The notes: generated by a model from the letters alone, not told the origin. DNA of 64,000 nt from Gossypium raimondii (GCF_025698545.1 NC_068569.1:16926001-16990000); one strand, 5' to 3'. Positions 1 to 12,575 are shown, numbered from the stretch's first letter. A program made the numbers and translations.

Positions 1-2076
1 GCTCTCAAATTATAACTTTTACATATAGGAAATGAATCTGGAAAAAATATTTATCTAGGTTCATTTGAATGTGGTCAACAATTTATCTAAGTTCATTCTA
101 GTGATACTCTTTTAGCATTTACATATATATTTTTACATTTTTATATTATTATTTTGAAATTTAAAGTACATAAAATCTTAAAATCCTTTAAAAAAACTAA
201 GAAGAAATTATAAATTTATTAGAATTACTATTTGACAATAAAATAAATCTGGACAACTGTTTATCAAAATATATTTAAATCGGAGTGAATATGCGGGCAA
301 AATACCAAAAAAAGCCATTTTTTTTTATATTTTGCCCTGGGATCTATTCATTTATGGATTAATATTACTCGATGCCCAGTAGGCCCATGGTTAAGCCCAT
401 GATTTGAGAATTATTGTCTAACTTTTTCTTTTATCATTCAATTATAAAAAAATTTATAAGATGATTATTTAATTATTCAATTTTTTCCTTTTTAATCACT
501 CATTACTAACTCGTTAATAAAAAGATGGCATGATGACTTTTAAGATTAACATAATAATAATTTTAGCCATTAACATTTACACATTATGTCATTAATTCTT
601 AATTTTAAAATTTAATTTTCAATGTGTACACATTACCTAAGTTTTATATGAAAATATAATTTAGTACACAATTTTAAATTAGAAAAATAGTTTGTTTTTT
701 TTAACTAGACATTCTTCAAATATATTGATTTCCTCAAATTTCAAATAACTAAAACTTAATATCTCCTATATATATATATATATATATATATATTGGTTAG
801 CTTAAGTTTACCACCATTGATGAAGCAAGTGAAAGCTCAAAACAAATTTTAAAATTTTTAAGCTAGTATAATTACAATTAAATTGATTTAACGTAGCTGG
901 TGTTTTTTTATTTTCAAGCAATTTAATTGATTCTTTTTCAGAATTTTGGTGCATTTTGTTTCTTGCTGTTCACTTTTTCATTAAATTAAATGCAAGGACA
1001 ATATAAAAAGGGTCACAAAGAATGAAAGAAAAATAAAATGTAAAAGGATTAAATTATATAACGTGTTGTGTTTTTAGAATGCCTAAATTTGCATAATGTA
1101 TAAATCTGAGGGCTAAAGTTGTTATTATGCCAATTTTAAAAGTTATCACGTTAACTTTCCATTAGTAATTTAACGATTGATGACCAAAAAGAAAAAATTG
1201 AATGCTTAAGTGACCATTTTGTACTTTTCATAATTAAACGATTAAAACAAAAATTTATTCATAATTGGATGACTACTCTTATTATTAAGGAACTCCCTAC
1301 TATGCAAGCTTAGGCCTAGCCATTGAAAATCAAGTTTAAATATTATGATCTTTTTCTTAGTTCAGTTACTGAGGTATGGTTGGTGTTTGCGTTATGAGTA
1401 ATAAATTCATTTAATGATTTTACAAAACTTTTAAAAATAAAAGGTATATTGTTAAATTTAGCTTTAATGGTTTTTTTTGTGTTAATTTTACTTTTTTTAG
1501 TTAAATTTGATTTTAAATTTTAAAACAATCAAATTTCAAGTTTTTATGGAAATATTTATTAAAATATTATTTTTGAACAATATTAGCTATTAACTTTTCA
1601 TGTTGACATGATACCATTTGTTTTATATGCTAATTTAAATTTATAAAATATTAAAAATTTAAAAATTAAAATTAAGTATACATAAATTATCATGGGAGTT
1701 GTCATATTTAAAGTTTTAATATTTTAGTTAATATTTTGTTAAAAAAACAAACTTGAAAAATTAATGATTAAATTTAATTTTTATAAGGTTAAAGGTCAAA
1801 TTTGTAAATATATATATAAATTAAGAGTCAATTTTCCATTATGAAAAAGATGGAAGGTTCCTAATATTAATTCAGTTAATGCACATGAAAAGACTTTTCA
1901 TGTTAGCCGCAGGGCGAAATTTAAAAAAAATATTTACGGTTGAAATTTTTACAATAATAAAATATAATTTTAAAAGTTTAAAATTAAAATTTTATCGGGA
2001 CTAAAATATAATTTTATCTTTATTAATTTAAAATTTTAAAATTTTAAAAAATTAAATTAAATTTTTTATTATTATT
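1..2076. other. AT-rich intergenic DNA
   Basis: No supportable gene. The stretch is strongly AT-rich, with poly-A/T runs and a (TA)n microsatellite at about 767-794. Short stretches such as 500-660 and 1130-1260 look like decayed repeat sequence, but no terminal repeats or target duplications could be defined. Confidence 0.6.
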
Positions 2077-2229
2077 TTAGGCGGACGATCCCCGCCAGCT
2101 CTTAGATTCCCCCTGCTTAGCGGTTGAGTTAATATTACTATAAATTCCCAAGAAAGTGAGGTCCTCGTTTTCCCCAGAATCAATGGTACGATAATGATAG
2201 CAGAAAGGAAATATAAATTGAATTAAAAC

Positions 2230-2450
2230 AGCCATGAGTACGGACATTGTTAGTCCCAAAAACACGAGGGCCAAGTTTAGAAACAGAACCAACCACCAGC
2301 AGATATATTCCGATAATCGACCAATGCCGGACTTTGCGAGACTGTTTGCCATGCCGTTGACATCTCTGCATATCCTGGACCACTTTACATTAATAATGTT
2401 ATTCCACCATTTCTCTCTCATTTCAGATTGGAACATTGTTTTCAATATGC
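2230..2450 (-). pseudogene. LINE RNase H domain fragment
   Basis: The minus strand encodes a short piece resembling the C-terminal part of the RNase H domain of plant LINE retrotransposons. The pattern RDVNGMANSLAKSG, followed by hydrophobic residues and a WW pair, matches the usual R-x-x-N-x-x-A-x-x-L-A-K-x-G region. The reverse transcriptase and the remaining RNase H residues are absent nearby, so this is a broken remnant rather than a gene. The open frame continues to 2077, but that extension has no recognisable domain. Confidence 0.6.
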
Positions 2451-2645
2451 TTGTGTTATTCTAACATGTTCTAGACAATATAGCAATAGTGTCGTAAATT
2501 AATGAAGCTGCTCCTTGAAGGAGATTACTACTCAGGTGAAGAGGAAATTTTGGGTGTACAGCTGCTGGTTAAAATCATTTTCAAAGATAATTACAAAAAA
2601 AAAAAAATACAATCCATAAGCCATTAAGTCTGCAGTATCTGAAAG

Positions 2646-2855
2646 CTAGTAAATGGTCCTGTGACCAGCCCCTCCTCTACTGGGTCCAGAGTAAGCTTGA
2701 ACTACCTTGAATGTCTTGATTGAAGTAGGAGAAATTGGATGCTTGAGTGGCCTAAAGGCCCCCACCTCTGTTACATGAAATAGGATGAAGACAATGGCGA
2801 CAATGAAGATGGGATTCAAGGCAAAACAGAGTAGACGTTGTGCATTCTTCATCAT
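2646..2855 (-). CDS. PIP/PIPL-type secreted signalling peptide precursor (SGPS motif)
   Basis: This is a 69-residue, single-exon open frame. It starts at the first of two adjacent ATG codons (2853-2855) and ends in TAG. Residues about 7-33 form a hydrophobic N-terminal signal sequence (core IFIVAIVFILF). The C-terminus contains SGPSRGGAGH at residues 56-65. This matches the SGPS-x-x-G-x-GH core of the PAMP-induced secreted peptide family (PIP/PIPL), whose cleaved, hydroxyprolinated product of about 11-13 residues acts in the apoplast on receptor kinases (RLK7 for Arabidopsis PIP1). A four-residue tail RTIY follows the GH, whereas classical PIP1 and PIP2 end at GH; that makes it more PIPL-like. 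The length and layout are typical of the family. A related precursor lies 3.1 kb away at 6000 in the opposite orientation. The family call rests on motif and layout; expression is not shown. Confidence 0.8.
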   Translation of the reverse strand: MMKNAQRLLCFALNPIFIVAIVFILFHVTEVGAFRPLKHPISPTSIKTFKVVQAYSGPSRGGAGHRTIY

Positions 2856-2978
2856 GTCGTCGCTATTATATTACTACACTCTTGTGGTTGCTGCCTGCTG
2901 GAGTGCTGCGCTCCTTTAGAATTGGAAGACTCTTTATTTTTGTATGGTGGTCCGTCGATACGTATTGCGCTTTGGGGG

Positions 2979-3187
2979 TATATATAAGGGTAGACCCAAC
3001 CAAATGGGACTTGTCCTTTTCTGACCATACTGGGCAATGAAGAATGTTTGAAAATTTGATCCTAGATATACGGCATAGCAATGCAAAGTTTAGCCGAAAT
3101 CTCTTCTGGTTATTATTAAACTAATTGTGAAGCAATATAAACAAAGATATTAATCAAAGAAACTTGCACTTTAAGATACATGGTCAA
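2979..3187 (-). promoter_or_regulatory. Candidate promoter of the minus-strand PIP gene
   Basis: A TATATATA stretch at 2979-2986 lies about 125 bp upstream of the ATG at 2855. GGTCAA at 3182-3187 reads TTGACC on the gene strand, which is a W-box core bound by WRKY factors. W-boxes suit the known stress induction of PIP genes, but six-base motifs are frequent by chance. Confidence 0.35.
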
Positions 3188-3189
3188 GT

Positions 3190-5600
3190 TCAAATTAACG
3201 TAAAAATAGGTTGAAAATATTATTATTCCCTATCCACCAAACTAGATTTTGTTTCTACTTTTTTATAGTGCATGTTGTCTTCCCACCTTACACTTTCGGG
3301 TAAGACGCATCTACAATAAAGAATGGAATTTGAGGAAATCAAAAGATTTAATTTTTCGGTACTACTTGGAATTCACATCATATATAAAATTGAGAGCCCG
3401 TGACTGAAGCAAGATGTCAACAGCTAGCATGTGCTAGTTAGCTATGTTTGGTAATGCCATATAATGTGTGGAACTGCACAGCCATGTTTGTTAATCTCCA
3501 AGTGCGGCATATGGTCGGCTCTGCTGCTCCAGGCTTCTAAATTGTCCTTGGAAGGAATTATTGATCCAGTGGCAGAAAAAGAACAAATAAATAAATACAA
3601 GAAGCATGGTTCACAAGCTATATGCTGAGAATGTTGGATCGCATTTGTTTATTGGCCGCATGATTCACAACATATTGGTATAAGATTTAGCATCAAATTA
3701 AACTTAGATTGGGGGGTTTTATTTTATCAACCTCAAGGCTCACGAGGAGCATATAGCCGCAAACAACATGCAAAATTTTATGCTGAATATAAGAGGAGGG
3801 TCTCACAAAAAGACAATCATTGGTGTATATTACATATTAATTGACCATTAAGATCAAATATATGATAAAAATAATTGAAGTAGCATTGTAATATGTATTT
3901 TTGTCGTATCTAGGTAGTTTGAAAAAACCATTTGTATTTAACTAAGACACCTTGTTCCCAAGAATTAGTTAGGGTAGATTTGATTTGTTTTCCGGGTACC
4001 TTTTTGCTCTGGTTGTCTTCGGAGATTAGAATTAAACATAATTTCTCATGATATATATATATATATATATATATATGGTTGATAAGATCATTACATGAGA
4101 GTAGATAAACACCCATGTGAATTATCCACTTGGAGCCACGTTTCACAGCATAGCAAGAATTCTGCTTGAAAAATCTAATTCAATGTAAAAAATGCCGAAA
4201 GCACAACCACACTCTTCACTTTTGTTGTGCATTCAAAATGTAGAACACGATAGAATCACTTTTTTCGCTTTTTGGGTTCATGTTTTGGATTACAAACCTT
4301 GTTTACTCGTGTGTAAACAGGAAAAGTGAGCAAAGATGGAGCATATTGGAGGGAAAGGAATGTTGACACTTTCCAACAAAATCTCATGCTTTGTTTTAGA
4401 AAACGTCCGACCCACCTATGCCGCCAACTTGAACTAAAGTATATAATATAGACATAGGCAGCTAAGCGTTGCTAATATTTCAAACTCTTTCATACACATT
4501 ACTGTATATTGTGCTACATATAAAATGAATTTTATAAAGCCCATTCAATTAAAGTTAATTAATATTCTTCCATTAAAACGTTAAACGGTTACTATGTTGA
4601 TTCTCAATTTACTAAACAAACTGGCTACCGTTTTTAATTTCGCAACCAAAATTTAATATGTAAAATTGAAAGCTTTATTATTTAGTAAAGGCGACTGCTT
4701 TGAGTGTCGAGTTGTGTGGGTTAATAATAACAAAAATATATTTCATAAATATATTTTAATTTAATGAAAAAAGTAATATCTACTCATATTCATTAGTCGG
4801 AAAACTGAGATGCCCTGGCAATATATACTTTGCACCGCCATGGTGCTTCAGAGATTGACAGTTCAACAAAGTAAGTAGGAAAATGCTTCAACAACACCTA
4901 TTTTGTTCTTCTTTTTCTGGGTTGTTGTAAAGGATGAGACACGTTCAAGATATGGTATTAAATGTTTATATAATTATATAATTTTCATGAAAAATATTTA
5001 ATATTCGTACTATATAAAAAGACCGCGTACTAGATGTAAACACGCGCGTCCGGTGTTCCGAAAAGCGTGTGAAACCAATCTGGGTCTAACATGATTATGC
5101 AATGAAAAAATAAAAGACAAGACTCGGATAATTTCTTTTTTCTTTTTCCCAAAAACTCGGATAAATTTAGTTCATCTTTTGCTTATCTAAGAAAATCTAT
5201 AAGGCTTATTGTTTTTTATTTTATATTTTTTAATCTTAATTTAACCATTAATCATTTAAAAGAGATAAATAGTTTTCTTAATATTTCTCTTATATTTCAG
5301 TTAACAAATATTTTAAAATTCTAAAATTTTTAAAAATTTAGCATGAACTATATGTTATAAGCTAAAATATTTAAAAATTAATATTTTTGTTAGTATTTTA
5401 TTTAAATAAAAAATTTGTGAATGCTTGATGGTCAAATTTGAGTCTTTTTTAAAGGTTGATAGTGAAATTTAGCTTAAAAAAGAATAAAAAGGAAAATGAT
5501 AAAAAGTTTAAATATTGAGGACTAAATTTGATATTATACCAAACTAACCGCTATTCCTTGCCCTGTGACATCATGCTGTATCTTTATAAATCTATAGAAT
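3190..5600. other. Intergenic DNA between the two PIP genes
   Basis: No coding region could be supported. A (TA)n tract lies near 4051-4076. Small open frames here (for example 3910-4146 minus, with an IYIYIYIY stretch translated from that tract) are artefacts of the repeat. Confidence 0.6.
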
Positions 5601-5610
5601 TGGAATGTAA

Positions 5611-5857
5611 AGTCAAATTCGAAAAACACGAGAGCAAATTTCAAAGTAAAAGCTTGCTCTGTTTCTTCCATCCGATTTTGCATTGGCCCCCCCTAAGAAA
5701 AAAAGAATTAAAAGTAAACCCAATTTGTCATAAAATATAGTATTCGTGGTAGTTTTAGAGGAGGGAAAGTGAGGCTAAGTCAAACAATCCTGTTATAGGA
5801 CCCACTTCTGCAAAGCCATTCACCGTCCTGATAAAGCGAGATCCTTGTATATATAAA
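5611..5857 (+). promoter_or_regulatory. Candidate promoter of the plus-strand PIP gene (TATA box and two W-boxes)
   Basis: TATATATAAA at 5848-5857 is a strong TATA box about 145 bp upstream of the ATG at 6000. AGTCAA at 5611-5616 and at 5778-5783 are W-box cores (TTGACT) on the opposite strand. The spacing fits a WRKY-responsive promoter, which would agree with PAMP induction in this family; the regulatory reading is inference. Confidence 0.45.
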
Positions 5858-5999
5858 CAGAGCGCTAGCTAGCAATTCCATAGCAGCATTTCAAAGTTTG
5901 CGGATTACCCAATTTAAAACCAATCAACAGAGCATTTTTCTTTTGTGTGTGTGAGAGACAAGAACAAGAACAGCTATAGCTCAACATCTTTATTCAGCA

Positions 6000-6251
6000 A
6001 TGAAGCGTATTCTGTGTGTGCTGGGTCTTTTGGCGTTGCTGGTTTCAGTACAGCTGGATGGTGTCCATGGGCGAGCCCTTCGATCAAAGACGACGGACGA
6101 CAATGTGGTTGTTCCAAGTTTGGAAGGAGAAGCGATGGGTGTTCCTTCGTCGGCTGTATCGACAAACGACTCCCGCAGCAGCCGTAAGTCGTTGAAGAGT
6201 ATGGCTTTTACATTAGCCTCCGGACCAAGTAGAAAAGGTCCTGGGCATTAA
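6000..6251 (+). CDS. PIP1-like secreted signalling peptide precursor
   Basis: This is an 83-residue, single-exon open frame from ATG at 6000 to TAA. Residues 1-24 form a textbook signal peptide (basic start MKR, core VLGLLALLVSV, small residues before RALRSK). A variable acidic and serine-rich middle follows. The protein ends exactly in LASGPSRKGPGH (SGPS at residues 74-77), the C-terminal PIP motif SGPS-x-x-G-x-GH with GH as the last two residues, as in Arabidopsis PIP1 and PIP2. PIP peptides are cleaved in the apoplast and amplify pattern-triggered immunity through RLK7. The basic and serine residues before the motif would be the processing region. A clear TATA box and W-box cores lie upstream. 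It is paired with a second PIP-type precursor at 2646-2855. Alternative frames here are shadows. Confidence 0.9.
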   Translation: MKRILCVLGLLALLVSVQLDGVHGRALRSKTTDDNVVVPSLEGEAMGVPSSAVSTNDSRSSRKSLKSMAFTLASGPSRKGPGH

Positions 6252-6259
6252 TCTTACGC

Positions 6260-9200
6260 ATATTGTTGGAGTCCTGGAGACTCTTTTTTGTTTTGCTATT
6301 TGGGTTTTTCAAATTATACGAGGGACCCAGGTATTGTTGCACAGATTTGTAAGCTACAGGCTATATACAGCATTTTTTGTTCCTGTTTAATCTCCTTCCA
6401 GGACAACGGGAGATTTGTTTATTCATTCGTTTAAAAGAGAAGCTTTTGATTACACTTGTAATATTTGACAGTTTAGGTTGATAAATTTGAGGTAGTTACA
6501 CACTTTTTTTTTTATTAGAATTAGGAAAATCTGTGAACTTTACTTGATAATGAAAAAGATGGAAATCATATACTTTTTGATGATGATGATGATGATGTCG
6601 TTTTAAGGTTTGTATGATTTTGTCTGCAAAATCACCTACCACTTACCAAGTCTCTCTCCCTCTCTTTCTCTTTCCCTCCAAGAAAGTAAGTCATCATGTC
6701 ATGTGAGCTAAACCCATCTGAAAGCAAGCAATTTCGAAATCTAATAATGTAATCTAAACCAATGAAGACCGGCAGATCTTGCATCACCCGTTAGCTTTGA
6801 CCGCTGCCTCCTTTGATACTTGTATGTCAGATTTAGCTCACATTTCATTTTCCTGTTGTGTTTCTATACAGGCTGGAAATGGATTTCAATTCCAAAAAGG
6901 TAGTTTGTTTTAAGGCTTATTATTGAAAAGCTTGCAAGTTTGGAAATAATGTTTTAACAACTCCATCTCTAGCTTAAGCCAATAGCTTTCACGTCTCTCT
7001 CCACCGAGCTTAAGATGGATAATAAATTAAGAACACTGTTATAAAGGACTTTAGATTTCTAAGGTGATAGACCCCGTGAAAGGAACAACTAATCTTAATG
7101 TGTGTTTAAAACAACACTCGATGGAATATATTTATTTTGGTCAAAATAATATACAGTAACTTTAAGCTTTCGGCTTGCTATATGCTGAATATTGCATCTC
7201 CATTTCAATTTGTGTAAATGATTGTCAAATACTGTCACCTAACACTGGCAAAAACCACCTTCTTCTGTCCTCTAGTGTGTTAAGTTGAGGATGTGCAGCA
7301 ATAATATAAGGAAATGGAGAATTGGTAGTCAAAATATTCGATACTAAAAAGTCATCACATGGTTAGGAAAGCTGGTGCAAAGTTTTCGAAGATTGAATTT
7401 CAAATATTACCATGCAATCGGCCAAAACTAAGCAATTCTTCAGCCACCTTCAACCTACCAGATGACAACACGTGTAGGTTAAAATTTTGGCAGTAGTGAA
7501 AAGTAGCTATAAAATCCTCTTTTGACCTGATCATACAGACATGACACATTCCAGAACAAAGTAAAACCAGGATGATTACTTTGATTCGGTACAGAGGCGG
7601 ATCCTTACGGGGGATTAGGCCCCAAAATTTTGGAAAATTTTAGATGTTTCGAATTTTAGAAAAATTTCATTATATCATTTAATTTATTTAAAAATTTTAA
7701 TTAAACTTTTTAGAGTTTTTAAAAATTCTCATAAATATTTTTGTTAGAACCCCAAATTTTTATTCAACTCCTCAAATTTAGTTTCAAAATACACCACATT
7801 CATTTTGATTCAGTATGGCCCAGACTATCATAATTTTAAGTCGTTGGAAGGCTAAAAGCACATTCAATCGTTTGTTTCATATTGTGAGCTAAATTTTTAA
7901 GGAAACTTGGTCCCCCCAGTGCTAATTGCTAACCTAAAACTGGGTTAAAAAGTAATGTTGTTAAACTAACATGAGTCTCCCTGCAGAAACATTCACAAAA
8001 GGAGCACAGCAAACAAACAAAAGAAGGGTCAATTATGGGAAAAATCCAAACAAAACTCTTATACACTTAACACGTTTTTCCAAAAAGGATTCCTTGATTA
8101 ATTGGAAAGCGGCGGACAATTTCACTTGCATCGTGCCTCAGGTCCCCATAGGCCAATGTCCTGTTGCAACCCCCCCAAAAAATAGGCATAGTCTTCAACT
8201 AAAAAACTAACGGCGGGAAGCGCGAGTAGTTGGACATGCGCAAGAGAAGGAATTCAATCAATCAAAGTGGATACAAGGCCAATAAGATTGGCTGTCTTCT
8301 TTTTTTTTTTTAGATTTTAATATGTATTGTTGATAGAGTGATACAACAGGAGAAAAGTATAAAGAATAGGAGGGAGATTATTATGGAAACTAATTCACAC
8401 ACTCGAGGAGAGCCAAAAGTTATGAAAAATAATGGTGAAAAGAGATTCAAAGCTGAGAGTGTATACTTAATATCATTTTAGGGTCCGTTTCTTCATCATT
8501 TTTTGAGGTATTTATAGGCAAAGGTCTCGTATAAAATAGTGCTAACGTGTTAAACTTGTCATTTAGTCATCACTATGAAGCATGTGGAAGGGATATCTTC
8601 GATGAGATAAAAATATTTGTGATAGGATAAATCTCATCATTCATTTTGATTTTGATGGGATAAAGCAGCTAAACTCACATGATGTTTGGCACCAACAACT
8701 TCATATTCTCAATGAAGATTAAGTCGTCCGTTGCACAAGTAATCATTCTAGAAGGACAGAGTTCACATGTGACCTTTCGACTAATTGCTGACAAGCTTAT
8801 TGTTCAGGCATTTTCTTAACTTACCACATATCTTAACGTGGATGGAGGTATATCAACATGAGTCCAAATTCTAATATCTACACTCCTTTTCATTTCCCCA
8901 GTTTAAATATTTAAAATATATTGAACTTTTATTTTTTATATTTTCAACAGCATTTTAAAATTTAAAACACAAAATTATTTAATTTTATAAGAGACAAACT
9001 AATTTAGTCTTGGATGTAATCTCCCATGAACTTTCACTTCCAAAACTCTTGTTCCCTTATTTCAAATCACAAACCAGTAGAGATGAGAAGGTACGAAACA
9101 AGAGTATTTTGGAGGTGAAAATATATCATTATAGACTGGAGTTGGCATGCTAACACTGTCAAACTTAATAGTCAAAATGTATGATAAACCAGACTTCATG

Positions 9201-9340
9201 CAGATTAAAGTACAATGCAGCAGCAAACGTATCCATATTGTATAGAGAAAAATGAGCAAATATGAGAAGTAAAATAAGGAGCCACCATACAAATCTATGC
9301 AAATGAAAAATACGTTTGTGCATGTGTTTATATATTATGG
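6260..9340. other. Intergenic DNA
   Basis: The first few hundred bases are probably the 3' UTR and terminator of the PIP1-like gene. A (GAT)n run lies at about 6578-6597. The part from about 7600 to 7800 (near GCGGATCC and GGGGGATTAGGCCCC) resembles 1900-2095 in composition and may be an old shared non-coding repeat. No gene could be supported; the open frame at 7971-8210 shows no domain. Confidence 0.5.
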
Positions 9341-10014
9341 ATCCACCTTTAGGGTGAACATTAGGTCGAATCGAATTAAAAGAATTTGAGTTAATTGAGT
9401 TGATAAATCTCATTTCATCCTTCTTTAATTCAATTTGAATTTTCTTTTCGAATTGAGTGAAATTGTTCAAGTTAAATTAAAAAAATTTAAATATGTCAAA
9501 TTAAAATCTTGTTATAATATGATTAATTTCATTTTAAAGCACATAAATTTGAAACCTTATATATTTGAAAACATTTTCAAAGCATGTAAATTTGAATGGT
9601 TAATTTACTTATTTAGATCCCAATTAATTTTTTAAAATATTTTAATTTTTTAACATTTTATATATTCTTATATATCTTTTAGAATTTTTAATTTTATATA
9701 TTTGTTTAAAAATACAAATTTTGGATTCTTTTATAAATATTTTGAATTTTAAAATTATTTAGAATTATTTTGTAATTTTGTTGAAAGAAACCAGTTTGCT
9801 AATTTTCAAAAATGATAGAGACCAAAAGATATTTACACTAATATGTTATTTGAGTTATTTAAGTTGTAAAATTTAACAACTCAAACTCAAAACTCAAATT
9901 ACTTATTCGAGTTGACTTGAGAAAACCGAATAATCCGATTCGGTTAACTTGAAATTCGAAAAAATAAATCAATTTTTACAATTCAATTAAAATTGTACTC
10001 ATCCCTATCCACCT
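9341..10014. mobile_element. Non-autonomous hAT-like element with 8-bp target duplication
   Basis: The body (9349-10006, 658 bp) is flanked by perfect 8-bp direct repeats ATCCACCT at 9341-9348 and 10007-10014, the duplication length typical of the hAT superfamily. The left end reads TTAGGGTGAACATT and the right end, on the other strand, AGGGATGAGTACAATT, an imperfect terminal inverted repeat with the YAGGG start common in hAT elements. The interior is AT-rich, with repeated AATTCGA/TCGAATT motifs and no transposase, so it is a MITE-like derivative. Small open frames across 9062-9635 fall partly in it and are not genes. Confidence 0.75.
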
Positions 10015-11550
10015 CTACAAAGGTAGGTTTTGACTCTTTTAAGTTCATTACACGCTGGGCTTGAGTTTTGACACTAAGGATTAAGGGTACTCAAATCATA
10101 GCTTAACATTAATAGCATTCCCCTATGCCTCACCCGTAACAGGTTTTGAACGGATTTGCATGGTTGAATTTCCCACGGGCACTGCAGAGACCATGATCTC
10201 ACGAATCCTATGGTACTCTACTCTAATGAAGTGTTCCACTAGAAATTGCGGAGATTATGATCTCACGGGTCACGAGGGCGTAGACGGGCTGGTGAACCTA
10301 AGTGGATACACATCAATAATGTGGATTGCTGGAAACAAGAAATAAGCATACCCTGATAAAGATTTTAAAGTATTTTCTCATTTTGTTTGGTAACAAATAG
10401 AAGGCCGTGCCATTTCGCAAGGATATTGCAGATTCATTACACTGATAAGCTGAACTTGAAAAGAGACAAAATTCTCCTAGATACTTATAGGGAATTCATG
10501 GAGAAACACAACATCAAGATGTATAGCCACATCAGCATTGACAACATGTGACAGACCTAAATATGAGCATTATATTTATGGTTGAAAGCCTAAGCTTAGA
10601 TTATACATAATGATCTAGAAAGTTGCAACATGCCCAAAACAGACTTGGTTGAAAGGGATTACTAAATTATACTCCTTTCTTTCTTACAGAACTTCTATAT
10701 ATGCAAGAAAAAACTCAAAGAATCATATGCAACACAGCTTAATGAGAACGGAAGCTCACAAAGGTCAAGCAATCACCAGATGGGAGGGAAGTATGATAAA
10801 AACAAGATTTATAGATGGATTATTATTTCATTTACCTTGGAACATGAAGTTGGATGGTATCTACCCACAATAATCAAAAGAGAATATGGGGTCCTAGGTA
10901 TTAACAACATAAGAATTATAATATTCCTTCAATCAAGATGCAAGCCGGAGGTACGAGATAAAGAATGACAACAGAAAATTGACTCTATTGCAATGCAATG
11001 CTTAAGCTACAACTAGAGCTGGGTGAGGAAGTTTTGGGCAACAATAGTTGAAGCTGTTAAAGGAAATCAAGTAACACAGTACCAGTAGGAAAAGAATATG
11101 ATGTAACTCGGCATTAGGGATATAGCAAACAACCAGATTCACCATTCAGAAAAAGAAAATGACGTTCAAACAAGTAGGAGAAACATACTGTACTGTTACA
11201 GATTTATGGAACATTAACATAGCTTGAGAACTAAAAACACAAATAAATTGTTAAAGCATTATATACCTATTTTCTTAACTCAGGCACAAGAACAGGTCAT
11301 ACAAACATGTTGATATTACCAAGTGATAAGTTCATAACAAAGCATCTACTCTTTACTTGTCCTATAGCACTTAAACTATCCCTTCCATGCTAGATTCTAA
11401 TTCACGGCAGAAATATCATAGAACTTTCACATCTTCGTGGCTCTAATCACCAAACCTTTCCAAACACAAATTAACCTTCCAAATAAACAATAATTTTTAA
11501 AAAGAGTTCCAATAAAAGCAGATTGACGAAATACTAAGACCATATATCAG
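10015..11550. other. Intergenic DNA
   Basis: No coding region with a recognisable domain. Two imperfect repeats of a short segment (ATGATCTCACG near 10192 and TATGATCTCACG near 10256) are visible. The sequence is more mixed in composition than its surroundings. The part closest to 12090 may contain the 3' UTR of the WPP gene. Confidence 0.5.
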
Positions 11551-12089
11551 ATATATAATACAAAACTGCTTAGAGCTCTTTCCGCATTTAAACTCATTCG
11601 TGACTTTCATCTCGATTTCTCTGGATTCCATAATGTTTGGCCTTTAAGATATGCAAATTCAGAACAACATTGTCTAATTCCTATGAAACTATTGACTGAA
11701 TTTGTTGAAACAGGAGATGAAACCCACACAGTAACAAAGGCACAAAATGCCGATGAGTTGCTGGCAAATAAATCATCAAGGAACAAAGTTTTTAGCACCC
11801 TCTATTTTGAATTTTGCACTGAATCAATTAAAAGAGTAATGAAAACCAGTCAACTTACAAAATGAAGCATATTTTCCAGCAAGATAACATAAAAGCAACA
11901 AAAAAAAGGCCACAACATATTGATAAATACCATTACAGATATTATTATCATGGTATATAAGTAATTAAGCATCCCGCAATATTTATAGTCAGTAGAAACA
12001 GATCTACTAAAACCCTAGCAATACCAATTATCAAGCTAAACAAAAAAAGAACCCTAAAGAGACAATGTGAGAAACAAGAATACTCAAAC

Positions 12090-12575
12090 TCAATCCTCAG
12101 CCTTGACGGACGAGGAGGAATCCTCCTCACCAACCGCAGTTCCCACGTTATTCGAGTCTACTTCCGCCGAACCTGAAGGAGTGGAGTCAGTGGCAGCAGC
12201 AGCTCGGGCTTTGACAGTGTCGAGCATACGCTTGCTGATTTCCTTGGAATACACCTGGAGGATCTCGATGCCGTCCTCGTCGGTGGAGAAGGATGCGCCG
12301 GCGACCGAGAAAGCCTCCTCCTCGATCAACTTGGCCGCGGCGGAAGCCTCCTCCTTTGGGATGGTTCCATAGCGTTTGGAAAGGACGGATTCGGAGGATA
12401 GCGTCTCGACGAGACGGTTGAGGACGGCGTCACGAGTTCGTTGGGTGGGGGGCCAAATTTTAAAGGTGAGGTTGCTGAGTTTGGCGGCAGTGTCGTCTAC
12501 TTGGGTTTGGGTGTGGTGGGGCTCCGTGGTTGGTGCGGCAGAGTCCTTAGCAGTGGGGGATTCAGGATCAGCCAT
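12090..12575 (-). CDS. WPP domain-containing protein (MAF1-like)
   Basis: This is a complete 161-residue single-exon reading frame; the ATG at 12573-12575 is the only plausible start. After a polar N-terminus of about 33 residues comes the WPP domain (about residues 36-128). It has the signature IWPPTQRTRDAVLNRL, with the Trp-Pro-Pro triplet at 41-43, then SKRYGTIPKEEA and a conserved EILQVYSKEISKRML helix. The tail is acidic and serine-rich. Plant WPP proteins (MFP1 attachment factor 1, WPP1/WPP2) sit at the nuclear envelope and Golgi, and the domain targets RanGAP to the nuclear rim through WIP and WIT partners. Length and layout match the short WPP1/WPP2 proteins rather than RanGAP, as no leucine-rich repeats follow. 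The GC content is higher than in the flanking DNA. Confidence 0.93.
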   Translation of the reverse strand: MADPESPTAKDSAAPTTEPHHTQTQVDDTAAKLSNLTFKIWPPTQRTRDAVLNRLVETLSSESVLSKRYGTIPKEEASAAAKLIEEEAFSVAGASFSTDEDGIEILQVYSKEISKRMLDTVKARAAAATDSTPSGSAEVDSNNVGTAVGEEDSSSSVKAED

